From Pleurotus ostreatus/Saccharomyces cerevisiae fusant (lineage: Eukaryota > Opisthokonta), in contig JAMQCK010000792.1 in assembly GCA_024196135.1 (NCBI GenBank), positions 1-15,797 on the forward strand: DNA of 15,797 nt, given 5' to 3'. Position 1 is the first letter of the stretch. Each line of letters begins with the position of its first letter. This document shows, one piece after another, positions 8,478-15,797 of the stretch. The translations under genes were made by a program, and so were the position numbers. Below the pieces are notes generated by a model, which worked only from the letters and a program-made list of their open reading frames with translations, did not search any database and was not told the DNA's origin.

Positions 8478-9486
8478 ATGTCTCCCCCGCCCAAGATCGT
8501 CGTCCCCGTTCGGTCTCCTCGCGCTGCTCTGCCCGGAGCCGGCGTGGCTATTCCCCACCTGCAGACGTCCTTTCGCGACGCCGAGCCCTCTGGTGCGTGT
8601 GTCGGCGATCTTCTGTCTGCTCGCACTGATGTGCTTTGCTAGTCGCTCTCATGGGCGAGCCCGCTGTGGTCGGAAGTCCCGGTCAGGGCGTGGAGGTGGA
8701 TGCGCCGCTGGTGCGTGACGGTCTTGGTGTTTTTGCTCTGCCGTTCGACCGACGCGTCCCTAGGGTCCGATGTCTGGGGAACTCCAGCAGGCGCCTCTCG
8801 AGACTACCGGTCTGCGTGCTGCGCTCGATCGCGCTAATCGCTCCCTTCGTGGACTTCGCTCGCGCCTTGCATCTCGCGACCGCGAGGTCCAGCGCCTGAA
8901 GGCGGAGAAGGACGTGCTTTCCCAGCAGGTCGAGCAGCAGGTTTCGGTCGTGACCGCGTTGTCGGACGAGGTCGTCGCTCTCCGGGAGCAGGTCGATGAG
9001 CTCCGTGTGCAGATGGACTTCCTCGAGGCTCATCGCGCGACTGCCGCTCGTCGCTTTAGCTTCTTCGAAGCCCGGGCCCGTCGCTTCAAGTACGAGAACG
9101 AGGGTCTCCGTGCCGAGCTCGCGGGCCGTGTGCAGGAGCTCCGTTTTGCTCGGGATGCCGCTCAGGAGGCCGAGGAGGATGCCCGTTCGGCCCAGAGCGC
9201 GCTTGCTCGGGCCCGTCATGAGTCCTCCCTCGTTGTCGAGCGTCTTCGTGCTCGGCTTCGCGAGCTTACCGCGGCGCACCGTTCGCGTGTCCCCGGCGTT
9301 ATCTACCGTCGCCTCCTGGCTCGCGCCAACACGTATGCGTCGCGCTTTGGTCCCTTCGAGGCGGTTGTCGAGGACGCCGCGGCGCTTGCGGACGAGGATC
9401 CTGAGGAGGACGGGGAGATGGCCGATGGCGAGGGAGGCGTGACCGCCGGCCCTGCGGACGCGGGCATGGATGAGGTGGACGACTGA
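8478..9486 (+). CDS. Antisense coiled-coil protein carried inside the retrotransposon, 3 exons, 301 aa
   Basis: I do not recognise the family. Exons 8478-8592, 8643-8710 and 8764-9486 give 302 codons including TGA. Intron 1 (50 nt) runs GTGCGT, GCACTGATG (CTGAT branch point), TAG. Intron 2 (53 nt) runs GTGCGT to CCTAG with a weaker branch point. Splicing joins three different frames into one, and codon choice is strongly C/G/T-ending as in the host genes. Residues 1-75 are Pro/Val/Gly-rich. Residues about 76-233 form a long predicted coiled coil with regular leucines and hydrophobics (LRSRLASRDREVQRLKAEKD, LREQVDELRVQMDFLEAHR). Residues 264-301 are an acidic tail. It runs opposite to gag, and its last 184 bp overlap gag's 3' end tail to tail. 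A role in helping Gag assembly or in regulating the element is possible but is only inference. It could instead be a captured host gene. If intron 1 is not used, translation could start at internal ATG 8770. Confidence 0.72.
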
Positions 9487-12400
9487 GTCGGTGGTATGGG
9501 AAGGGATGCTGAGTTGCCGTTGTGTACCTTGTTGTTGTAGTTGTAGTTGTTGTACTCATATTGTCCCTCTGAGTCCCTCTCCCCTTCCGCCGTCCCGCTG
9601 TGGTCCTCTCCCTCCGCCGCGTATGTCTCCACCTGCATACCCTCGAACGCGTCCTCCTCCCTGTTCTCTTCCCACTGTACCGCAAGCTTGTCGTCGGCGA
9701 TGATGTACGTCGACCGACCTAGCGCGGGCTTGGGTACCGGGCACTCCGGGTCTCCCCACCTGTGTCCCTGCTGCTTGCATCCAAAGCACCTCCCCTCCCT
9801 TCGCAGGCGATCCGCCTCGTTGCGGTCGATGCCCACGAGCTGGCGCATCGTGACGCGATTGTTGTTGTTGTTGTTTACGGGGTTGCGCCGGTCTTGCGCG
9901 CGCGCGTTATCGGTCGCAGGATTGGGTGTCGACGCCGGTGTCGTGGGATTGGGGTGTCGGGGTGGCGCGTTAGGCGTATTCGGCGTAGCGTTGGCTCCCG
10001 AGTTGGAGAGGAATCGACCATCCGGGCGTCTCGCTGTCCTCGCCGCATTCGGGGATCGCTTTTCGAGCTGCTGCAGTTGCTTCTTGTACGCCTCCTTGCG
10101 GTGCCGTTCCTTCCAGTATCGATTGTCGATAGAGGTGAACAAGTTCTTCATCTCCTCAAAGGTGAGCGGCGGAGGGGCGAACTGCGCGGCGTTAGTAATG
10201 CGATCCGGCACGCTGTCCTCCAACCTCGTCATCCAGTGAGCCTCGTTGAAGCCCGTGCGCTGCGCTACTCCCTCGAACGCCACGATGTACGTCGTGAAGC
10301 GCTCGTCGTTCTCCATGGTGAGCGTGCCATACTCGGCGCGTGCGTCAGCCTCCGGGTCCGCGAGGTCGAACTGCGCGGCGAAGGCGTTGAGGAACTTGTC
10401 GTAGTTTGTGAGGGCGGGGTCGTTCGGGCGGTGTTGCTCGAGATTTTGCCAGTGTTCCTGCGCCAGATCCGACATGTAGGAGACCGCGAAGAGGATACGC
10501 GCGCGGTGATCTGCGTACGTGAGCGGCTTCGCGAGGAAGTGCAGATGGATGGAGTCGATCCATTTGCGCCACAGCGTAGGATCGCGTCCCGTGAACTTCT
10601 CAGGCTTCGCGACTTCCCTCTGCTTCTCGCGTGCCAGCTCGTCCTGCAGGCGTCGCCGCTCCTGCTCCTGAGCCTGCTTGCGCGGGTCGCTCTGGTTCGC
10701 GGGCTGTTGTCCTTGCCGAATGGCGTGAGCGAGCAGGTCGATCCACTCGGGGGGTGGTCCATTGTTGTACCCTCTCGCTGGAGGTGCAGCGGTCGGTCCC
10801 CCTCCTCCTCCCGGCCATCCTGGCGGTCCTCCTCCGCCTCCTGGCCAGCCTGGAGATCCTCCCCCTCCCGGCGGTCCTCCTGGCCATCCTGGCGTTCCTC
10901 CATAGCCTCCTCCGCCCCCTGGGCTCCCTCCTGGCCATCCTGGTCCTCCTCCCCCTCCCTGCGGCCTGCCCGGCCATCCCGGTGTCCCTCCATAACCTCC
11001 CGGTGGCGGTGGCGGACGCATCGCTCCTCCTGCCCCTCCTCCCGGCTGCATGTGCGGCGGGATCGCTCTAAGCAGGGGTAGCTCTCCGGGAGGTGGGAGT
11101 GGCGGTGCGCGCGCTGGCGTGACAGCGGGGTTGAGGTTTTGGGGCGTTGGCATTGTTCCTTGTGCCGCTCGGAGTGGAGAACGTGCTGGGATGGGTGGTG
11201 GGACGTTCCTGTTCGCGTTGCTCGAGTCGGGTAGTCGTCGCGGGATGGGCGAGTCCGCCTCTCTGCCTCTCCCTCGACTGCTGTGCCGCGACGAGTCCTC
11301 GCTGTCTGGATCGTCTGGACCTCCTCCCCCGCTCGCCCGTACGGTCCTTCGCCCTGCAGACGCTGGAAGGTTGACCGTTGGCGCGTGGTTCGGCGAGAAG
11401 AGAGGCGCATCTTCGGCTGCGACCGAACGGGTGTTCGTTTCTGGAGCTGGGTTATAGAACGAGACGCTCGTCCTCCGAGGTGTTGCTGCCTGTTGTGCCG
11501 CGATGCGCGCCTGCTGCTCGAGCAGAGCGCGCAGGTGCTCCTCTCTTTCCCGTATCTCCTCCTCGAGGCGTGAGACTTCCGGAGGCGTGTCAAGGCGTGT
11601 GAGCTCGATGTCCCGTGCGGCTTGCAGCCTCCTCGTACGACTCGATGCGGGCGAGGTTGCGATGAGCGTGGCTGCCGTGGACGCTCGAGAGGTAGGCCGA
11701 GGCGGTGGCTGATGGTCGCTCGCGTACTCCAGCTCAGTGACGGTCGGACTTACGGGCATGGGAGGTGCTCTCGTGTGCCTCTGCGTCGCGAGCTGGATCC
11801 TATCTGCCGTCCAGAGCGTCGACTGACGTCGTTCCCGTGCGGGGATGTGCCCCAACCGAATATGGGACGTGTCGACTTCGTCTTGTCGGCGGGCTGGCTG
11901 CAACTCAGGCGGGGTCGACGCGCGCGAGGACGCTTTTGAGGTACGTGTTCCCTCGCCTCCCGTGCGATCGGCAGTGACCCTGCTAGGTTCGAACTGCTGC
12001 TGTTCGACGTAGGGTGCACGCACGGGTGGTTGGGTGCGCGTAGACTCGAGGGTGGCGATGACGACCGGCGTATGGTCGAGCGGCGTCAGGGAGATGCCGT
12101 CGCTCAATACCAAGTGTAGGGGGGTCTGACCCGTCCTCTCGGCGCGACTCACCAGGTCGGTCAGGTCGTAGTCTTGGTCTCGGTAGTGGATGTCAGCGGG
12201 AAGCTCCCTCGTAGCGCGGAGAAGGTCGGCGAGGGCGCGCATGCGTTGAGTGTCGTTGTAGAAGGCGGTGTGCCTCGTCCAAACGAAGCTGGCCTTCATC
12301 GACGCTGCGAAGTATCGAAGCCAAGATATGACGGAGTTGACCGAGTCTAGGGGGTCTGCAGGCGCGGAGGCGCCGGCTTGTTCGCCGAGTTCGAGAAAAA

Positions 12401-12944
12401 TGTTCCACGCCTCCCTGGCGCACCCTTGCGGCGTGGCTAGCGGGTCAGGTCGTGCTTGGCGGCCGGCCATTGTTCCCGATTGGGGTTGTTGCCACGTCGG
12501 CGTGGAGGCGTAATCGGCTTGACTAAGGTGAATCGAGGGGTAGGTAGGGTGAGCCGACAGTGCTGCATGCGATCGCTGCGTTGTCGAGTCTACCGATGGT
12601 CGGATGTCGGGGGGTGATATCGACGCCTCGATTCCCGAATGCTGCTCGTAGGACCATGGGTGGTACCTCTGCGCTTGGGTCGCCGACGTTGGCCATCGAT
12701 TACGTCCTGAGCCGTTGTCTGGAGTCTGGTAGTGACTCTCCATGGAGGCTTGAGGTACGTAGGACGACGGCACACGCGGCGGGCTCGTGGGAACGGATTG
12801 TACCGGGATGAATGCCGACTCGGTGGGGAGCGGTACCGGTCCCACGTGTCCTCGGCGTGTTATAGTGTCCGACACTCGCGGCGCGTTGCGTCGCTCGTAG
12901 TCGGTTCGTAATTCTCCCTCCTCTGAAAAGGTGGGTGAAGCCAT
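9303..12944 (-). CDS. gag: Gag-like polyprotein of the LTR retrotransposon, 1213 aa
   Basis: One uninterrupted frame fills most of the element. Its ATG lies 37 nt inside the 5' LTR. Residues 1-170 are Pro/Ser/Thr-rich. About 175-255 is helical (WNIFLELGEQAG, WLRYFAASMKASFVW). About 455-490 is a short coiled coil (SRLEEEIREREEHLRALLEQ). About 630-722 is a collagen-like Gly/Pro/Trp repeat (GGYGGTPGWPGG). About 780-945 matches the retrotransposon-gag capsid domain (EKFTGRDPTLWRKWIDSIHL, LFAVSYMSDLAQEHWQNLEQ). Residues 1053-1068 are a single zinc knuckle, CFGCKQQGHRWGDPEC. Its spacing is CX2CX4HX6C rather than the usual CX2CX4HX4C. The tail after about 1070 is acidic, then Ser/Ala-rich, and ends in a basic cluster. 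At 1213 aa it is much longer than typical fungal Gypsy Gags, mainly through the N-terminal extension. The protein would form particles and bind RNA. No protease signature is fused to it. Confidence 0.9.
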   Translation of the reverse strand: MASPTFSEEGELRTDYERRNAPRVSDTITRRGHVGPVPLPTESAFIPVQSVPTSPPRVPSSYVPQASMESHYQTPDNGSGRNRWPTSATQAQRYHPWSYEQHSGIEASISPPDIRPSVDSTTQRSHAALSAHPTYPSIHLSQADYASTPTWQQPQSGTMAGRQARPDPLATPQGCAREAWNIFLELGEQAGASAPADPLDSVNSVISWLRYFAASMKASFVWTRHTAFYNDTQRMRALADLLRATRELPADIHYRDQDYDLTDLVSRAERTGQTPLHLVLSDGISLTPLDHTPVVIATLESTRTQPPVRAPYVEQQQFEPSRVTADRTGGEGTRTSKASSRASTPPELQPARRQDEVDTSHIRLGHIPARERRQSTLWTADRIQLATQRHTRAPPMPVSPTVTELEYASDHQPPPRPTSRASTAATLIATSPASSRTRRLQAARDIELTRLDTPPEVSRLEEEIREREEHLRALLEQQARIAAQQAATPRRTSVSFYNPAPETNTRSVAAEDAPLFSPNHAPTVNLPASAGRRTVRASGGGGPDDPDSEDSSRHSSRGRGREADSPIPRRLPDSSNANRNVPPPIPARSPLRAAQGTMPTPQNLNPAVTPARAPPLPPPGELPLLRAIPPHMQPGGGAGGAMRPPPPPGGYGGTPGWPGRPQGGGGGPGWPGGSPGGGGGYGGTPGWPGGPPGGGGSPGWPGGGGGPPGWPGGGGGPTAAPPARGYNNGPPPEWIDLLAHAIRQGQQPANQSDPRKQAQEQERRRLQDELAREKQREVAKPEKFTGRDPTLWRKWIDSIHLHFLAKPLTYADHRARILFAVSYMSDLAQEHWQNLEQHRPNDPALTNYDKFLNAFAAQFDLADPEADARAEYGTLTMENDERFTTYIVAFEGVAQRTGFNEAHWMTRLEDSVPDRITNAAQFAPPPLTFEEMKNLFTSIDNRYWKERHRKEAYKKQLQQLEKRSPNAARTARRPDGRFLSNSGANATPNTPNAPPRHPNPTTPASTPNPATDNARAQDRRNPVNNNNNNRVTMRQLVGIDRNEADRLRREGRCFGCKQQGHRWGDPECPVPKPALGRSTYIIADDKLAVQWEENREEDAFEGMQVETYAAEGEDHSGTAEGERDSEGQYEYNNYNYNNKVHNGNSASLPIPPTQSSTSSMPASAGPAVTPPSPSAISPSSSGSSSASAAASSTTASKGPKRDAYVLARARRRR

Positions 12945-12968
12945 GAACCTTTCAAACCTCGTCGGATG

Positions 12969-12980
12969 AGACTTAGTATT
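12969..12980 (-). other. Primer-binding site, self-priming type
   Basis: One base inside the 5' LTR, the sense strand reads AATACTAAGTCT. This is the exact reverse complement of AGACTTAGTATT inside the LTR (13141-13152 on the minus strand). It does not look like the TGG start of a tRNA-complementary site. In the Tf1/sushi group the 5' end of the RNA folds back onto such a site, is cleaved and primes minus-strand DNA. The pairing fits that mechanism. Confidence 0.8.
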
Positions 12981-13140
12981 ATGTTAGGTCCGGCTACTGC
13001 ACGTGGTTCGGCGTAGACGGCGCGTCGCGGACGACGAGGTTATACTCGGCGATGGCGCGGACGTGCGGATACGACGAGAAGATCAAGAAAAGAAGCTAGA
13101 TTCGAAGAGAGAATAGAAACGATACGTGTCGAGTGAACAA

Positions 13141-13152
13141 AATACTAAGTCT
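13141..13152 (-). promoter_or_regulatory. Predicted transcript 5' end and self-primer in the LTR
   Basis: On the minus strand this is AGACTTAGTATT. If the RNA starts at 13152, its first 12 nt pair perfectly with the site at 12969-12980. The start is predicted from this pairing and from the TATA-like motif 32 nt upstream. Confidence 0.7.
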
Positions 13153-13176
13153 GGCTTGCCTCGTGCTGAGGGCAGC

Positions 13177-13184
13177 CTTAAGTA
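13177..13184 (-). promoter_or_regulatory. TATA-like box of the element's promoter
   Basis: The minus strand reads TACTTAAG, beginning 32 nt before the predicted transcript start at 13152. The distance is right for a TATA-type core promoter. Confidence 0.55.
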
Positions 13185-13266
13185 CTGGAGCGATAACCCT
13201 AAAGGGGTAAGTAGATAAGATAGGTAGGAGGAGGAAGAGTAAGGAGGTGTAGTACGGGTCGTAACA

Positions 13267-13271
13267 GCAAC
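13267..13271 (+). repeat. Right target-site duplication (GCAAC)
   Basis: This is an exact copy of 7721-7725 directly after the right LTR. The reading frame of gene C resumes at 13272 once this copy and the element are removed. Confidence 0.95.
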
Positions 13272-13921
13272 GCAGTCTGTATGGAGTGGGCGGAGATGTC
13301 CGAGCGGGACCGTAAGGCATGGGCCGTCAAAGCAGTAGCTGCACGCGCACAGGCAGCGACAAAGGCCACGACGCGGCGTCCAACGAACCGTTCCGTGATG
13401 AAGGACGCGTATTCAACCGTTGATGGTTGGAAAGATGAGGTACGCGGTACAGTTGCCCGCTGTTGAAGGGTCACTCATAGTCCCCAGATGCGATGCTTGG
13501 CAGCACGTACCGAGATGGAGATCATCTTCATTGCTGTCAAGAGCGACGAGAACCAGTTCCAGATACCGCAGTACTTCGTCACGCAGAAGGCCAGCAAGTT
13601 CCTGATCAACAAGCTCGGCATGGACATAGACACCCTTGCAAACAAGGTCGAGGTGCAGGTCCTATCGATGTCTGATGGTCAGTCATTGGCGCTTCTTGAT
13701 GAATTGACAATACCGCAATACTGACCTAATGCCGGTATAGACGAGCCCGTCGTCACGAAGACGTCTAAGCTCAAGGGCCTTCGAAGCTCGGCGCGGGAGT
13801 TGATCACTGACGGCTTGAGTACGAACTTTGTAGCGATGCAAGAAAGACCACTGACGCACCTATAGACGCTGCTGTACGACTAGCCAACCGTTTACCACGA
13901 AGCGGTCAGCTGTGCAAGTAA
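13272..13921 (+). pseudogene. Gene C, 3' part: end of the HMG-box-like protein
   Basis: The frame continues from the left half at codon 161. Exons are 13272-13439 (second half of the split exon), 13488-13677, 13741-13818 and 13866-13921. The introns are 48 nt (GTACGC to CCAG), 63 nt (GTCAGT, ACTGACC, ATAG) and 47 nt (GTACGA, CACTGACG, ATAG). The first exon completes the HMG-like box with MEWAEMSERDRKAWAVKAVA. The next encodes a compact, probably folded segment (TEMEIIFIAVKSDENQFQIP, FVTQKASKFLINKLGMDI). The last reads NAAVRLANRLPRSGQLCK then TAA. If the final intron is not removed, translation stops at TAG 13863-13865 instead. Apart from the element the gene shows no frameshift or stop, so it was intact until recently. 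Confidence 0.72.
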
Positions 13922-14570
13922 AGCATTTTAAAAAGTACATGACAAGTGTCTGACGCATCGTTGAAAATGTAAGGAATGTCTTATCCGCACAGCCACGGCC
14001 CTCCGGCCGCTGCCCGGGACGATGCCGGGCACCGCCCTTTGCGGTAGGTGACCCCCCGGCCTTGCCGATCGGGCTTTTCCGTAGCACGCGCCGCGCGTCG
14101 CGCGCGCTCCGCCGCTGCTCGGGCAGCCTCGTGCCCTGCAGCGGTTGATGCGCCGCTTGCGCGCCGCCGCCGTCGCTTAGTCAGCGTGTCGGCGCCTCGC
14201 GCTGCATTGCCGCCACCGCCGCTGCCGGTCGCGTTCTCGCGCGGGTTGGGATAGAACATGAAGTATACATATACTACATACATAGTATGTACAAAAACAG
14301 CGCGGGGAAGCGCGAAATGAAGAGAAAAGGATGAAAAGGCGGCGGCGAAAATTTTCGCCGGCACGCCGCGTGTCGTGCTGTCCGCGAAGGCGGTCGCGCA
14401 TGACAGCGCGCTATGGCAAGGGGGAGGCGAGGAATGTCGGCAGTGACGAGCGTTGCTCATGGTCGCTCTTGGGGGGATAGGGGTGGAAGTTGGGCGTGAG
14501 GGAGGGAGGATCCAGTCGCTGCGCGCACATTTGCTGTGCGCGGCGGCTGAGTGGCGAGCACTCCGGCTCT
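13922..14570. other. GC-rich region downstream of gene C, no confident gene
   Basis: From about 13980 the sequence becomes very GC-rich and reads on the minus strand as an Arg/Ala-rich frame (for example KRRRRRASG, AAERARRAARATEK) that stops at 13981. A minus-strand ATG at 14460 has a favourable ACCATGA context, but the predicted 159-aa product is low-complexity and matches no family I know. A near-palindromic TATGTACATAC-like AT stretch lies at about 14263-14292. Confidence 0.3.
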
Positions 14571-14580
14571 TAAAGTTGTC

Positions 14581-14595
14581 GGGGGGGGGGGGGGG
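14581..14595 (+). repeat. Run of 15 G
   Basis: A homopolymer of 15 consecutive G is followed by TGGG and further short G runs. It is a possible G-quadruplex and also a site where sequencing length error is likely. Confidence 0.9.
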
Positions 14596-15300
14596 TGGGC
14601 AGTTGGTGTGCGGTGGGAGGTTCGTGTGCGCGCGCGACGCGCTGCCGACGACGCACAAGCTTGCCGTGCCCGACCTTGTTAGTGGAAGCGCGGAGTGGGA
14701 AAGTGATGTCGGGGGTGGGGGTGGAGTGAGGGGGCTGCTCGCAGAGTTCGTGTTTGACTTGGATAGGAGGGCGGTACGATGGGGCGACGCGGCGTCGGTA
14801 GAGGCGTAGTGGGCAGCAGGAAAATGTCGATCATTGTTGTTTGGGCGTGTTGATTAGGATGCACGTGGCCTTGCGCGCGTAGGCGCGCGTCCTCCGAGGC
14901 GGCGCCCAGGGAGCTTTTGCAGCCCCGCTATGGATGCGGAGGCTGTATCAAGTCCTCTCTGGGCCGTCACTGCTGATATTCAGGTACATGTGGTGGGCGG
15001 AGGCGCCCAATAATGAATTAACAGAAAGATCAGCAGAAATCATGCAGTAGGACATGATAGACACACCTAGAGGGCTATCAAGCACGAGAGTGCACTTTCC
15101 GCGGCTTGTGAGGCAGTATTGGGAAGTCCTTGTAGGTCGTGGTGGCGGTGGGAAGATGGGGGCGGCGCGGGAGCGTTACATCTCAGGCACGTCGCATTTT
15201 ACTGCGCCACCAGAAAGGGAGCGCGTATAGCACATAATCGCGGCGTGTTTAGACGCGAGGTAAGGCTGGATCGTAAACTATACATATCATACACTCGAGA
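14596..15300. other. Intergenic region, nothing supportable
   Basis: A mixed-composition stretch with G-rich plus-strand tracts (about 14708-14735) and GCGCGC-rich small palindromes (about 14873-14890). No open frame shows splice sites, codon bias or a recognisable domain. Confidence 0.4.
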
Positions 15301-15675
15301 TCGGGCATGAGATCTGTTCGGGGTCGCTGGCAATATATCGAAATATCTCATGCTACTAAGGTACCCCAAACGCTGTGTATATCGCTTCTTTTAATCTATC
15401 GTGATTGTATTGAGGTATACTAAGTGGTGTGGGATATAAAGGAAGGCTCCCCACACACGATGCAGTTTTTACCAAGAAAATCCGCCAAGATTTCAGTAAG
15501 GGGTAAAGCAAACAACACCGGAAAAGTGCAATCGGAAGGTGCAGTTCAAGGTTGCTACTGCACAAACCATGCCAAGTTCAAGTTCGATATATTCCCATGC
15601 TCCAATCACTATCAAACTTTCAGGATCATATCTTTCACTAATCTAGCAATATATTCCGAAGACAGCGTCTTCTAA
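15301..15675. other. AT-rich island near the right edge
   Basis: About 375 bp of AT-rich sequence lies between GC-rich flanks and carries repeated AATATATC/ATATTCC-like words. Frames of 69-83 codons exist on both strands, but none looks like protein. It may be an old mobile-element remnant or a promoter region. Nothing distinguishes these. Confidence 0.35.
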
Positions 15676-15797
15676 AACCTCTCCCGGCACGATTCCGAGG
15701 CCGTCCACATCGACGACGACGATGTTCGGAGGTCGGACCGCGCTTCCGGGCCGGTCTTCCGACGCGCCCAAACGCGCTCTCCTCGTCCTCAACCACC
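15676..15797. other. Possibly coding edge sequence, strand undecided
   Basis: The last 120 bp return to coding-like GC composition. Plus-strand frames give AVHIDDDDVRRSDRASGP or, from ATG 15722, MFGGRTALPGRSSDAP. A minus-strand frame gives RPPNIVVVDVDGLGIVPGEV. All run off the edge, so a partial gene is likely but the frame cannot be chosen. Confidence 0.3.

Larger units (their letters stand above)
7726..13266 (-). mobile_element. Non-autonomous gag-only LTR retrotransposon (Ty3/Gypsy type), 5541 bp
   Basis: The element is bounded by 285-bp direct LTRs that begin TGTTA and end TAACA, flanked by GCAAC on both sides. Its sense strand is minus: the 5' LTR is 12982-13266, then a primer-binding site, a Gag ORF, a purine-rich tract at 8014-8024, and the 3' LTR at 7726-8010. 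The interior is 4971 bp. No protease, reverse transcriptase, RNase H or integrase was found in any frame, so movement must depend on enzymes from a related element. It resembles the TR-GAG class described in plants (LTRs plus gag only). The Gag domain and the self-priming layout point to Ty3/Gypsy, near the Tf1/sushi group. It also carries an antisense, intron-bearing gene. The LTRs differ by one base, so insertion is recent. Confidence 0.93.
12982..13266 (-). repeat. 5' LTR (right in the window)
   Basis: This is the 285-bp partner of the left LTR, with TGTTA/TAACA ends. Reading minus, U3 would be about 13266-13153, with R starting near 13152 at the self-primer sequence. A TATA-like TACTTAAG lies about 32 nt upstream of that point. 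Confidence 0.97.

Noticed and set aside
8683..9279. 198-aa minus-strand frame as a possible pol remnant
   Set aside because: No RT, RNase H, protease or integrase motif; it mirrors the coiled-coil exon, which has better codon use and splice sites.
9762..11081. 439-aa plus-strand frame inside gag
   Set aside because: Reverse shadow of gag with Arg/Leu-rich low-complexity product; gag has clear capsid and zinc-knuckle motifs.
10265..11593. 442-aa minus-strand frame overlapping gag
   Set aside because: An out-of-frame reading of gag's repeats, Arg/Thr/Gly-rich with no domain.
13981..14658. 225-aa minus-strand Arg/Ala-rich protein
   Set aside because: Very GC-rich, low-complexity, begins without a clear start, and crosses the poly-G run; kept only as a described region.

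Overview
The window looks like genomic DNA of a filamentous basidiomycete, most likely an Agaricomycete. This rests on very short introns (47-63 nt) with GTRNGT-type donors, CTRAY-type branch points and YAG acceptors, on GC-rich coding exons, and on several proteins of fungal style. No rRNA, tRNA or CRISPR was found. All exon models were made by hand from reading frames and splice signals.

Left third (1-5556): two multi-exon plus-strand genes lie head to tail. Gene A (395-1667, 4 exons, 374 aa) is an unrecognised protein. Gene B (1961-5556, 5 exons, 1129 aa) is a large, probably nuclear protein with a basic/Pro-rich disordered N-terminal half, a folded centre and a long Asp/Glu tail. I assign neither to a family.

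Middle (5557-7144): an AT-rich intergenic stretch with an array of degenerate palindromic units. It sharpens into eleven consecutive 17-bp units at 6022-6208.

Gene C and its interruption (7145-13921): a gene for a 323-aa protein with an HMG-box-like segment is split inside one exon by a complete LTR retrotransposon (7726-13266). The element has two 285-bp LTRs that differ at one base and a 5-bp target duplication (GCAAC). Removing the element and one GCAAC restores an open reading frame across the junction. The element is oriented on the minus strand. It encodes one long Gag-like protein (1213 aa, retrotransposon-gag domain plus zinc knuckle) and shows no protease, reverse transcriptase, RNase H or integrase. 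Beside its 5' LTR lies a 12-nt sequence complementary to a site inside the LTR, which fits Tf1/sushi-type self-priming. In the place where pol would sit, the opposite strand carries a three-exon coiled-coil gene (8478-9486, 301 aa) with its own TATA-like and CT-rich promoter. Its 3' end overlaps the 3' end of gag.

Right end (13922-15797): no convincing gene. It holds a GC-rich stretch, a 15-G run, an AT-rich island and a GC-rich edge that may be coding.

The most notable finding is the non-autonomous, self-priming, gag-only element that carries an antisense spliced coiled-coil gene and was caught as a young insertion in an HMG-box gene.
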